The notes beneath the pieces were generated by a model. It had not been told where the DNA came from, did no database searches, and saw nothing but the letters and a program-made list of their open reading frames with translations. From an uncultured Bacteroides sp. (GTDB lineage Bacteria; Bacteroidota; Bacteroidia; Bacteroidales; Bacteroidaceae), in NCBI GenBank assembly GCA_900552645.1, contig USAN01000020.1, positions 1-21,206 of the forward strand: 21,206 bases of DNA, read 5' to 3'. Shown piece after piece: positions 1 to 7,732 of the stretch. The number at the start of each line of letters is the position of its first letter. Position 1 is the first letter of the stretch. A program made the translations under genes and the position numbers.

Positions 1-50
1 GCATCTGACTGTTAATCAGAGGGTCCTTGGTTCAAGTCCAAGAGGAAGAG
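1..50 (+). tRNA. tRNA-Asn (anticodon GUU), 3' part
   Basis: The window opens inside a tRNA. The anticodon stem pairs 4-8 with 16-20, the seven-base loop is 9-15 and the anticodon GTT is at 11-13, which reads Asn codons. The T stem pairs 26-30 with 38-42 around a TTCAAGT loop, and the 3' acceptor strand is 43-49 with discriminator G50. The next base is C followed by AA, so a full CCA end is not encoded. The acceptor 5' strand and D arm lie outside the window. Confidence 0.95.
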
Positions 51-51
51 C

Positions 52-87
52 AAAAGAGAGTCTGTAATACTACAGACTCTCTTTTTT
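52..87 (+). terminator. Intrinsic terminator of the tRNA-Asn transcript
   Basis: A perfect 12-bp stem pairs 55-66 (AGAGAGTCTGTA) with 71-82 around a four-base ATAC loop. It is preceded by A residues and followed by a T run at 82-87. This is a classic rho-independent terminator and insulates the tRNA from the regulator gene downstream. Confidence 0.92.
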
Positions 88-98
88 ATTTTACAACT

Positions 99-130
99 AT
101 TGCTAAAGTCTTATATTATATATACATTTG
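99..130 (+). promoter_or_regulatory. Candidate Bacteroidota promoter for the HTCS gene
   Basis: TACATTTG at 123-130 matches the Bacteroidota -7 consensus TAnnTTTG exactly. ATTG at 99-102, 20 bases upstream, is a near match to the -33 TTTG element. Transcription would start near 137, leaving a leader of about 20 bases before the ATG at 157. Reading the region as a promoter rests on consensus matching only. Confidence 0.55.
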
Positions 131-156
131 CTTGCATATTTTAAGATTAATCAATA

Positions 157-3100
157 ATGAAACACAATAGGCTCCTACTATTGCTTATATTTAGTATAAT
201 AATGACTACTGTAAAAGGAGCTTCTAATTATTTCTCGCAATTTAATTACACCTTTATTACTGAAGATATAGGATTACCAAACAATTTTGTTGAGAACTTG
301 TATAAAGATTCTGAAGGCTATCTTTGGATATCCACTCACAATGGATTGTCAAGGTACGATGGATACAGCTTCCTTTCATTTAATACTATATCACCTCAAA
401 TTAAACTTAAAGGAGATGTAATATATAAAGTATGCGAAGATATACACAAACGCCTCTGGGTAGCATCGGAAGGAGGAATAGATATAATAGACTTACATAC
501 GTATGATAACGTAAATTTAAATCTAACTAAATATTCCCCTCTATGGAATTTGATGAATACTCATGTAACCAACGTGTACAAAGACAAAAGAGGGAATATG
601 TGGATTTCTGTACTAAATACTTTATACTGCATTACTTTCGATGATAACGGAGCCATAAAAGATTATTATTCACTTGAAAAAGGAGTTTCAGAAAGCGTAA
701 TTACATGCGTTATAGAATTGGAATGGGGTATTTGTGCAAATATCAACAATTCTCTTCAATTAGTCGAGACCTCTAAAGATCATATATTAAAATGCAAATC
801 ACTTTCGTCTCTAACAAATAATATTAGGAATGACTGGAAAATAGAGTGTATGGCTGTAAAAAACAATATTTTATGGATAGGAACAAACAACGGACTATAC
901 AGATATGACCACTTCAATCAACATATACAGCGATTTACACACTCTCCTTCCGATAAAGGTTCCATCAGTCAATCGTATGTAACCGATATAAAGTTCGATC
1001 ATGAAGGAAAGATGTTTATATCAACTTTAAACGGTCTTAATGTATATAACAGCAACGGTACATTCTCGTATATCCGTCAAGATAACGAATTCAAAAACCA
1101 CTCTTTAAACTGTAATTTTATAAACTGCATACTTATTGATAAAAACCGTCTGTGGGTGGGAACAGAAATAGGAGGAATCAATCTTCTTACACCCTCTCGT
1201 CTTCATACAAATACATGGCAGAATAGCAAGAAAGATGCCTCATCATTATCTCCTAATCCTGTAAATGCCATAAACATGGATCGTAATGGAAATTTATGGG
1301 TGGGAACAATAGAAGGAGGACTTAATCTAAAAAGAAAAGGAAGTAATACTTTTCAACATTTTATAAACGATGAGAAAGATCCACATTCTATAAGCCACAA
1401 TTCTGTGTGCGGCATACTCATAGACAAAGATAATCATTTGTGGGCATACACTTGGGGACAAGGAATAAATGAGCTCGACCTGAATCAGAAAAATTATAAT
1501 TTTACCAGATATTATAGAGAAATAACTCCTGGACTAGAAGGAAACTTCATATCTAGTGCTTGCGAAGATCTAGTAAACAATGGAATATGGTTCGGATCGT
1601 CCGATGGTCTACATTTTTTCGACAAGACAAAAAAGAGTTTTATTGTAGTAAGATTCAATATACCCGACAATCACTTCGAAACTATAAGAGGACTTTTTAT
1701 TGATAACAAAAATCGTCTTTGGATAGGAACATCAAACGGACTATTTATTATAGACCTCTTCTCATTTGCAAGAAGCCACAAGCATTTTGATTACAAATAT
1801 ATAAGAAAGTTATCTGATTCTGAATCAAACATGACCGACAAAATTAATTGTATAATACAGGATAAGGATAACAATATTTGGTTGGGAGGAGATGGATGTG
1901 GACTATACAGACTTAAAGAAGAAAAAAATGGGCAATTCTTCTTTACAAACTACACAAGCTCAAACGGGCTTCCTAATAACAATGTAATTGGTATCCTGGA
2001 AGACAAGAATAAATTTCTTTGGATTTCCACCAATCAAGGTATATCAAAATTTGATAAAAAAAAGAACACCTTTACAAATTTCAGTAAATACGATGGTTTA
2101 CTAAACAATCAATTTTACTGGAATGCTTATTATTACTCTCCTACTGATAATATATTATATTTCGGTAACATTGAAGGACTTATAGAAATATACCCAGACA
2201 ATCAGAAAAATCTTTCAGACAATATAAAAGTATCAATTACCGGCTTTCAAATACAAGGTAAATACATATATCCATCATCAGGTTCTTATCTAGATAATAA
2301 CATAACAAGTTCAAAAGAGATAAATCTTCATGAAAAAGACCATTCTATAGAAATAGACTTCTCGGCAAAAGACTATGTATATAATAGTCAGATAAAATAT
2401 GCATACCGTTTAGAAGGATATGAAAAAGAATGGAACGAAACAAAGCGAGGAGAGCATTCGGCCAAATACACTTCAATTCCTGCCGGTGATTATGTATTTC
2501 AAGTGCGCGCTACTGACGACAAAGGGAACTGGTCCGACCAGATAACCGAATTAGAAATACATGTATCTCCACATTTCTACAAATCTTATTGGTTCTTTTG
2601 CATAATAGTAATATTAATAATAGCATGTGCAAGATGGTTTTACTTATTGAAGACGAATGCATACATACATCAAAAAAACATCTTGGAAGATACAGTAAAA
2701 CAACGAACCTCGGAACTTGCAGTACAAAATAAGAAATTAATAGAAATGAGTCGCAAACTGGCCGAAACAACAGAAGAGAAAATAACTTTCTTTACAAACA
2801 TCACTCATGAATTCCGCACACCAGTAACGCTTATAAATGGACCTATAGAACAAGCCATAAAATACAACAACGATGAGAAAGTAAACCAACAGCTAAAGCT
2901 GGCAGAAAGAAGTTCAAAATATCTTTTGGCCCTTGTAAATGAACTTATGGACTTCAGAAAGATAGATTCACAAAAAGTACAACTAGAAAAAAGATGTTCA
3001 AACTTCAAAGATTTCATAGACAACACAATAATACCTTTCAAGGCATTCGCAGGCGACCGTAACATTACTCTTACAACTTTTGATCATATAAACAATGAGT

Positions 3101-4311
3101 ATATAATACTCGATTATGAATATATAAAAAAGGTAATGGTAAATCTTATATCAAATGCTATAAAATTCACGCCGAACAATGGAAAAATAAATGTATACTT
3201 TGCTTCGGTAACTCATAAACAGCACCCATATCTTTATATTGCAGTCGAAGACACTGGTGCGGGAATAGAAGAAAAAGACCTTTCTAAAATATTCGATCGT
3301 TTCTATCAGTCTAAAAAGAGTATAAAATATCCAGTACAAGGACAGAGTAGTACAGGTATCGGACTATATTTATGTAAAAAGATAGTAGAATTGCACCATG
3401 GTGAAATATATGCAGTTAACAACAAAAATGGCGGAGCGTCAATTAGACTATTTATACCATTAAAAAACGGCGACAAATGTGACGAAGAAATAAAAGAAGA
3501 AAAAGAGATTGAAATCAAGACAGAATTAAATCCAAATATAGTTCAGGGAGAGACTATACTTATAGTAGACGATAATGACGATATGAGAATCTATGTAAGA
3601 GCACTACTGCAATCCACCTATAATATTATAGAAGCATCAGATGGATCGGAAGCTCTTGCCATAATAACAACTCGCCCTCCCGATCTTATAATAAGCGATA
3701 TAATGATGCCTGTTATGAATGGAATTGAACTATCAAGAAGAGTAAAGGAAAACATATCAGTCTCACATATACCATTCCTTATGCTTACAGCTATAGTTTC
3801 AGAAGAGCAGAAAAAGGAAAGCTATGAAATAGGGGTAGATGAGTATCTATGCAAACCTTTCGACGAAGATATATTGCTTCTTAAAATAAGAAACATATTC
3901 TCGATACAACAAAAGTATAAGGCAAGATTTGCAGTAACTATGAATAGTGACAACATCCACATTTTACAGGAATCAAAAGACAAACAGTTCCTCGACAAGG
4001 CCATAAGCATCATGAAGAACAATTATTCCAATGCAACATACGATATAGACAGTTTTGTTTCTGAATTAGGTTTCAGCAAGACTTTGGTAAACAATAAACT
4101 TCAAGCACTCATAGGTCAAACGACTGGTCAGTTTATGAAAAACTATCGTCTTAATAATGCTCATGAATATTTAATTTCATCATCCGAAACGTACGACATA
4201 AATATTTCAGAAATAGCATATAAAGTAGGTTTTAACGATCCGAAATACTTCAGTAAGTGTTTCAAAGAGCTATATGGAGTACTTCCAAGTAGCTTATTAA
4301 CAAAAAAATAA
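157..4311 (+). CDS. Hybrid two-component system sensor histidine kinase/response regulator (HTCS)
   Basis: A 1384-residue one-protein two-component regulator that should sense an oligosaccharide in the periplasm and activate the neighbouring operon. Residues 1-21 form a signal peptide or N-terminal anchor. About 25-700 are regulator-propeller repeats of the type LWVGTxxGGL. About 735-805 match a Y_Y_Y domain, and 811-831 form the membrane helix followed by a short coiled coil. The kinase H box is FFTNITHEFRTP with phospho-accepting His884. The ATP-binding domain has an N box at Asn1000, DTGAG at 1032-1036 and TGIG at 1066-1069. The receiver has Asp1138/Asp1139, phospho-acceptor Asp1181, Thr1211 and Lys1233. 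About 1285-1380 form an AraC-type double helix-turn-helix ending in the typical VGFNDPKYFSKCFKELYG signature. All key residues are present, so the protein should be functional. The 15-bp direct repeats after its stop codon are the likely DNA target. The ligand cannot be told from the sequence. Confidence 0.97.
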   Translation: MKHNRLLLLLIFSIIMTTVKGASNYFSQFNYTFITEDIGLPNNFVENLYKDSEGYLWISTHNGLSRYDGYSFLSFNTISPQIKLKGDVIYKVCEDIHKRLWVASEGGIDIIDLHTYDNVNLNLTKYSPLWNLMNTHVTNVYKDKRGNMWISVLNTLYCITFDDNGAIKDYYSLEKGVSESVITCVIELEWGICANINNSLQLVETSKDHILKCKSLSSLTNNIRNDWKIECMAVKNNILWIGTNNGLYRYDHFNQHIQRFTHSPSDKGSISQSYVTDIKFDHEGKMFISTLNGLNVYNSNGTFSYIRQDNEFKNHSLNCNFINCILIDKNRLWVGTEIGGINLLTPSRLHTNTWQNSKKDASSLSPNPVNAINMDRNGNLWVGTIEGGLNLKRKGSNTFQHFINDEKDPHSISHNSVCGILIDKDNHLWAYTWGQGINELDLNQKNYNFTRYYREITPGLEGNFISSACEDLVNNGIWFGSSDGLHFFDKTKKSFIVVRFNIPDNHFETIRGLFIDNKNRLWIGTSNGLFIIDLFSFARSHKHFDYKYIRKLSDSESNMTDKINCIIQDKDNNIWLGGDGCGLYRLKEEKNGQFFFTNYTSSNGLPNNNVIGILEDKNKFLWISTNQGISKFDKKKNTFTNFSKYDGLLNNQFYWNAYYYSPTDNILYFGNIEGLIEIYPDNQKNLSDNIKVSITGFQIQGKYIYPSSGSYLDNNITSSKEINLHEKDHSIEIDFSAKDYVYNSQIKYAYRLEGYEKEWNETKRGEHSAKYTSIPAGDYVFQVRATDDKGNWSDQITELEIHVSPHFYKSYWFFCIIVILIIACARWFYLLKTNAYIHQKNILEDTVKQRTSELAVQNKKLIEMSRKLAETTEEKITFFTNITHEFRTPVTLINGPIEQAIKYNNDEKVNQQLKLAERSSKYLLALVNELMDFRKIDSQKVQLEKRCSNFKDFIDNTIIPFKAFAGDRNITLTTFDHINNEYIILDYEYIKKVMVNLISNAIKFTPNNGKINVYFASVTHKQHPYLYIAVEDTGAGIEEKDLSKIFDRFYQSKKSIKYPVQGQSSTGIGLYLCKKIVELHHGEIYAVNNKNGGASIRLFIPLKNGDKCDEEIKEEKEIEIKTELNPNIVQGETILIVDDNDDMRIYVRALLQSTYNIIEASDGSEALAIITTRPPDLIISDIMMPVMNGIELSRRVKENISVSHIPFLMLTAIVSEEQKKESYEIGVDEYLCKPFDEDILLLKIRNIFSIQQKYKARFAVTMNSDNIHILQESKDKQFLDKAISIMKNNYSNATYDIDSFVSELGFSKTLVNNKLQALIGQTTGQFMKNYRLNNAHEYLISSSETYDINISEIAYKVGFNDPKYFSKCFKELYGVLPSSLLTKK

Positions 4312-4319
4312 TCACACTT

Positions 4320-4365
4320 TTCTATTTTACTCCTTTTATGTTCTATTTTACTCCTGGTAAAATAG
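4320..4365 (+). promoter_or_regulatory. Candidate HTCS operator: 15-bp direct repeat, 21-bp period, plus an inverted arm
   Basis: TTCTATTTTACTCCT occurs exactly at 4320-4334 and again at 4341-4355, a period of 21 bp or two helical turns, which suits side-by-side binding of an AraC-type dimer. The second copy continues into an inverted arm: CTATTTTAC at 4343-4351 pairs with GTAAAATAG at 4357-4365. The repeat ends exactly where a -33 element should lie relative to the -7 box at 4375. It is the only such repeat I see in the window and lies between the regulator and the first enzyme gene. The operator role is inferred. Confidence 0.7.
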
Positions 4366-4374
4366 TTCTACTAT

Positions 4375-4382
4375 TATATTTG
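4375..4382 (+). promoter_or_regulatory. -7 element of the operon promoter
   Basis: TATATTTG matches TAnnTTTG exactly and would start transcription near 4388-4390, about 26 bases before the ATG at 4415. The expected -33 position (around 4352-4355) reads TCCT rather than TTTG and is covered by the direct repeat. The promoter therefore probably needs an activator, presumably the adjacent HTCS. Confidence 0.6.
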
Positions 4383-4414
4383 TAAAAATTAAACCCAGTT
4401 AATCTAATTATTAT

Positions 4415-6568
4415 ATGAGAAGAAACTCCATATTATTAATCACACTGTTTATAACATTGTTAGTACAAGCCAATCCTGTAAGTCAACTTCTTGAAAGAAT
4501 TGACAAGGGAGCCTCAAAGAAATTCATAATAGAAAAGGTTTCCGGAGAAAAAGATTTCTTCGAACTAGACCAACGAGGTAATAAAGTGGTAATACGAGGT
4601 AATAACTATATTTCCATTGCTACCGGAGTAAACTGGTACCTTAAATATCATGCCGGAATTCATTTATCATGGAACGGAATGACAGCCAAACTCCCTGCGC
4701 TACTTCCTAGAGTATTAAAAAAGGAAAGACACGAAACAGATCTTTCATTAAGATATAATTTTAATTACTGCACATATTCATATTCTATGGCTTTCTGGAA
4801 CTGGGAGCGATGGGAACAAGAGATCGATTGGATGGCTCTGCATGGAATAAACCTTCCGCTTACCATTGTAGGTGAAGAATGTATATGGTTTAACATGATG
4901 AAAAAATTAGGATACAGCAAGGAAGAGATAAACAACTTCATAGCTGGGCCGGCATTCCTTGCATGGTGGGAAATGAATAACCTCGAGGGATGGGGTGGTC
5001 CAAATCCAGATTCATGGTATTCACAACAGGAAGCTCTTCAAAAGAAGATTCTTAAAAGAATGAAAGAATACGGAATAGAACCTGTATTTCCAGGATATTC
5101 AGGAATGGTTCCTCACGATGCAAAAGAAAAACTTGATCTGAACGTTGCTGAAGCCCCATTGTGGAATGGTTTCGTACGCCCGGCATTCTTACAGCCAACC
5201 GATCCAAGATTTAAAGAAATCGCTGCATTATACTATAAGGAACAAGAAGCACTTTTTGGCAAAGCCAACTATTACTCTATGGACCCATTCCATGAAAGCA
5301 AGTCAGTAGGAGAAGTAGATTTTGATGCTGCAGGAAAAGCAATCATGGATGCCATGAAGAGAGTAAATCCCAAAGCTGTATGGGTTATACAAGGATGGAC
5401 TGAGAATCCTCGCGAAGCTATGATTGAGAACATAAAAAAAGGCGATCTTCTTATACTAGATTTATTCAGTGAATGTCGACCTATGTGGGGAATTGAATCT
5501 TTATGGAAAAGAGATAATGGATATGGCAAACATGAATGGTTATTCTGTATGCTCGAAAATTTTGGGGCAAATATAGGTCTTCATGGACGACTAGATCAGT
5601 TATTAAATAACTTTTATCAAACTAAAACTAATCCCTTAGCAGCTAATATAAAGGGAATTGGACTTACAATGGAAGGAATTGACAATAATCCTGTAATGTT
5701 CGAACTGATGACAGAACTTGCGTGGCGCCCTGAAAAAATAACCAAAGAAAAATGGTTATCAGACTATACATTCGCACGATATGGAGTTAAGAATGATTCA
5801 ATAAACAAGGCATGGCAGTTATTGGGGAACACAATATACAATTGTCCTCAAGGCAACAACCAGCAGGGACCTCACGAATCAATATTCTGTGGACGTCCTT
5901 CTATGAATAATTTTCAAGTATCAAGTTGGTCAAAAATGCAGAATTACTACGATCCAACCTCTACCGAAGATGCCATAAGAACATTTATAAGTGTAGCCGA
6001 TAATTATAAAGGCAACAACAACTATGAATTCGATTTGGTAGATATACTTCGTCAAGCTATTGCAGATCGTGGAAGAATTGTATATAACCGCGCAATTGCA
6101 GATTTTAAGAGCTTCGACAAGAAAAGTTTTGAGAAAAATTCGAAAGAGTTTCTTAATCTAATTCTTTTACAAGATAAATTGCTTGGAACTCGCAAAGAAT
6201 TCCGTCTTGGAAATTGGACCCAACAAGCCAGAAGTCTTGGAAATACTCCAGAAGAGAAAGATCTTTATGAATGGAACGCAAAGGTACAGATTACTACATG
6301 GGGAAATCGTACATGCGCCGATACCGGCAAACTACGTGACTATGCTCATAAGGAATGGAACGGAATATTGAAAGACTTTTACTATATGAGATGGAGTGCA
6401 TTTTTCAATACACTTCAAGATCAATTAGATGGAAAGCCAGAAGTTATACTCGACTTTTATGGTATGGAAGAACCTTGGACAAAACCTGGCAAAGAGTATA
6501 CTTCACAACCCGAAGGAGAAGTAATTCCAGTAGCAAAAGAAATTTTCAACCAGATATTTAACCATTAA
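4415..6568 (+). CDS. GH89 alpha-N-acetylglucosaminidase (NAGLU family)
   Basis: A 717-residue exo-enzyme that releases terminal alpha-linked GlcNAc, close in length to human NAGLU (743). Residues 1-19 are a cleavable signal peptide without a lipobox, so it should act in the periplasm. The family signature is clear: an N-terminal alpha/beta domain (about 20-95), then the catalytic barrel with GPAFLAWWEMNNLEGWGGP, and a C-terminal helical domain. The two catalytic glutamates of the family align with Glu294 (in DPFHES) and Glu420 (in TMEGIDNNP). Their spacing of 126 residues compares with 130 in human NAGLU (Glu316/Glu446, from memory). It is the first gene of the operon, 11 bases ahead of an HGSNAT-like acetyltransferase gene. 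That pairing suggests its natural substrate carries terminal alpha-GlcN that is first acetylated. Known GH89 substrates include heparan ends and GlcNAc-alpha-1,4-Gal of gastric mucin, but nothing else here points to either. Confidence 0.95.
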   Translation: MRRNSILLITLFITLLVQANPVSQLLERIDKGASKKFIIEKVSGEKDFFELDQRGNKVVIRGNNYISIATGVNWYLKYHAGIHLSWNGMTAKLPALLPRVLKKERHETDLSLRYNFNYCTYSYSMAFWNWERWEQEIDWMALHGINLPLTIVGEECIWFNMMKKLGYSKEEINNFIAGPAFLAWWEMNNLEGWGGPNPDSWYSQQEALQKKILKRMKEYGIEPVFPGYSGMVPHDAKEKLDLNVAEAPLWNGFVRPAFLQPTDPRFKEIAALYYKEQEALFGKANYYSMDPFHESKSVGEVDFDAAGKAIMDAMKRVNPKAVWVIQGWTENPREAMIENIKKGDLLILDLFSECRPMWGIESLWKRDNGYGKHEWLFCMLENFGANIGLHGRLDQLLNNFYQTKTNPLAANIKGIGLTMEGIDNNPVMFELMTELAWRPEKITKEKWLSDYTFARYGVKNDSINKAWQLLGNTIYNCPQGNNQQGPHESIFCGRPSMNNFQVSSWSKMQNYYDPTSTEDAIRTFISVADNYKGNNNYEFDLVDILRQAIADRGRIVYNRAIADFKSFDKKSFEKNSKEFLNLILLQDKLLGTRKEFRLGNWTQQARSLGNTPEEKDLYEWNAKVQITTWGNRTCADTGKLRDYAHKEWNGILKDFYYMRWSAFFNTLQDQLDGKPEVILDFYGMEEPWTKPGKEYTSQPEGEVIPVAKEIFNQIFNH

Positions 6569-6579
6569 TTAATAATATT

Positions 6580-7659
6580 ATGGAATCCACTAAGAAAAGA
6601 CTATTGTCGCTTGATGTACTACGAGGAATAACCGTTGCCGGAATGATTCTCGTAAACAACGGCGGTGGGAAAGATGTGTACGCTCCTCTCAAACATTCTG
6701 TTTGGAACGGCCTTACTCCATGTGATTTGGTTTTCCCTTTCTTTCTTTTCATAATGGGTATTTCTACATACATATCTTTAAGTAAGTTCGAGTTCAAGCC
6801 ATCCAAAGAGGTAATATTAAAAATATTAAAACGCACCATGCTTATAATACTTATAGGTTGGGGTATAGGATGGTTTGAGCATATATGTCACGGAGATTTT
6901 TTTCCATTAAACAACATAAGGATATTGGGAGTTCTTGTAAGAATAGGAATATGCTATGGTATAGTATCGTTCATAGCTCTATACATGAATCACCGATATA
7001 TACTATGGATTACAGGATTGTTACTGTTAAGCTACTCATTCATACTCCTGCTTGGAAATGGATATGAATGCAATGATACCAACATACTTGCTATAATAGA
7101 CAGAAGTATTTTCGGTCAAGCTCATTTATATCAAAAAAGTCCTATAGATCCCGAAGGCTTTGTCAGTACCATATCGGCTATAGCACACACATTGATAGGA
7201 TTCTATTGTGGAAAGATTATAATGAAATCTAAAACTATAGATGATAAAGTATTGAAACTCTATATATTTGGTTTCATCATACTATGTATTGGACTTCTTA
7301 TAACATATACTCTTCCACTTAATAAAAGAGTATGGTCACCATCATTCGTACTTACTACCTGTGGCCTATGCTCAATGCTGCAGGCTACACTTATGTATTT
7401 CATTGATATTAAAAACGTTAAAGGATGGAGTAAATTCTTCGTAATATTTGGAGTTAATCCTCTATTCCTATATGTATTGAGCGAAGTGCTTGCAATACTT
7501 TTCGGAGTTACTGGTCTGAAGCATATTATTTACAGCAGTATTAACGGTATAATTACCGATACATACATATCATCTGCAATATATGCTATCAGCTTTACCT
7601 TAATGTTGGGACTTGCCGGCTATCCATTTTATCGTAAACACATATACATAAAGCTGTAA
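6580..7659 (+). CDS. HGSNAT-like transmembrane acetyltransferase (DUF5009 / COG4299)
   Basis: A 359-residue polytopic inner-membrane protein with about ten hydrophobic helices. It resembles heparan-alpha-glucosaminide N-acetyltransferase (human HGSNAT), which uses cytosolic acetyl-CoA to N-acetylate a terminal alpha-glucosamine on the other side of the membrane. The N-terminal block LDVLRGITVAGMILVNNGGG, followed by KHSVWNGLTPCDLVFP and FLFIMG, tracks the human protein closely. His39 lines up with the catalytic His269 and Asn26 with Asn258 (alignment from memory). Further family blocks are FGQAHLYQ, DPEGFVSTISAI, NKRVWSPSFVLTT and a late GVNPLFLYV. The product would face the periplasm, where the neighbouring GH89 enzyme is expected, so the two can act in sequence. 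Many Bacteroidota homologues are uncharacterised, and acetylation of another amino sugar remains possible. Confidence 0.85.
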   Translation: MESTKKRLLSLDVLRGITVAGMILVNNGGGKDVYAPLKHSVWNGLTPCDLVFPFFLFIMGISTYISLSKFEFKPSKEVILKILKRTMLIILIGWGIGWFEHICHGDFFPLNNIRILGVLVRIGICYGIVSFIALYMNHRYILWITGLLLLSYSFILLLGNGYECNDTNILAIIDRSIFGQAHLYQKSPIDPEGFVSTISAIAHTLIGFYCGKIIMKSKTIDDKVLKLYIFGFIILCIGLLITYTLPLNKRVWSPSFVLTTCGLCSMLQATLMYFIDIKNVKGWSKFFVIFGVNPLFLYVLSEVLAILFGVTGLKHIIYSSINGIITDTYISSAIYAISFTLMLGLAGYPFYRKHIYIKL

Positions 7660-7665
7660 TAAATA

Positions 7666-7694
7666 TGTTACACAAAATGTGAAACTTTGTAACA
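7666..7694 (+). promoter_or_regulatory. Small inverted repeat in the susC leader
   Basis: TGTTACA at 7666-7672 pairs with TGTAACA at 7688-7694, enclosing a possible inner CACA/TGTG pair. It sits in the 73-base gap between the acetyltransferase stop and the susC ATG. There is no T run, so it is not a terminator. It may be a protein-binding site or an mRNA structure, or it may be chance in AT-rich DNA. Confidence 0.3.
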
Positions 7695-7732
7695 AAAATC
7701 AATATATTATTAAAAAACAAAATTTTAGAATT

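Noticed and set aside
1..50. tRNA-Asn as the attachment site of an integrated element carrying the locus
   Set aside because: I found no copy of the tRNA 3' end at the other side of the window and no integrase or mobilisation gene; the far end could still lie beyond the window.
4415..7659. A heparan sulfate degradation locus, suggested by the GH89 and HGSNAT-like pair
   Set aside because: No heparinase-type polysaccharide lyase, unsaturated glucuronyl hydrolase or sulfatase is present, and the remaining genes are mannosidases and a phosphatase.
7679..7732. Upstream GTG start for susC adding 18 residues
   Set aside because: The extension is hydrophilic and would bury the signal peptide; the ATG at 7733 gives a normal secretion signal.
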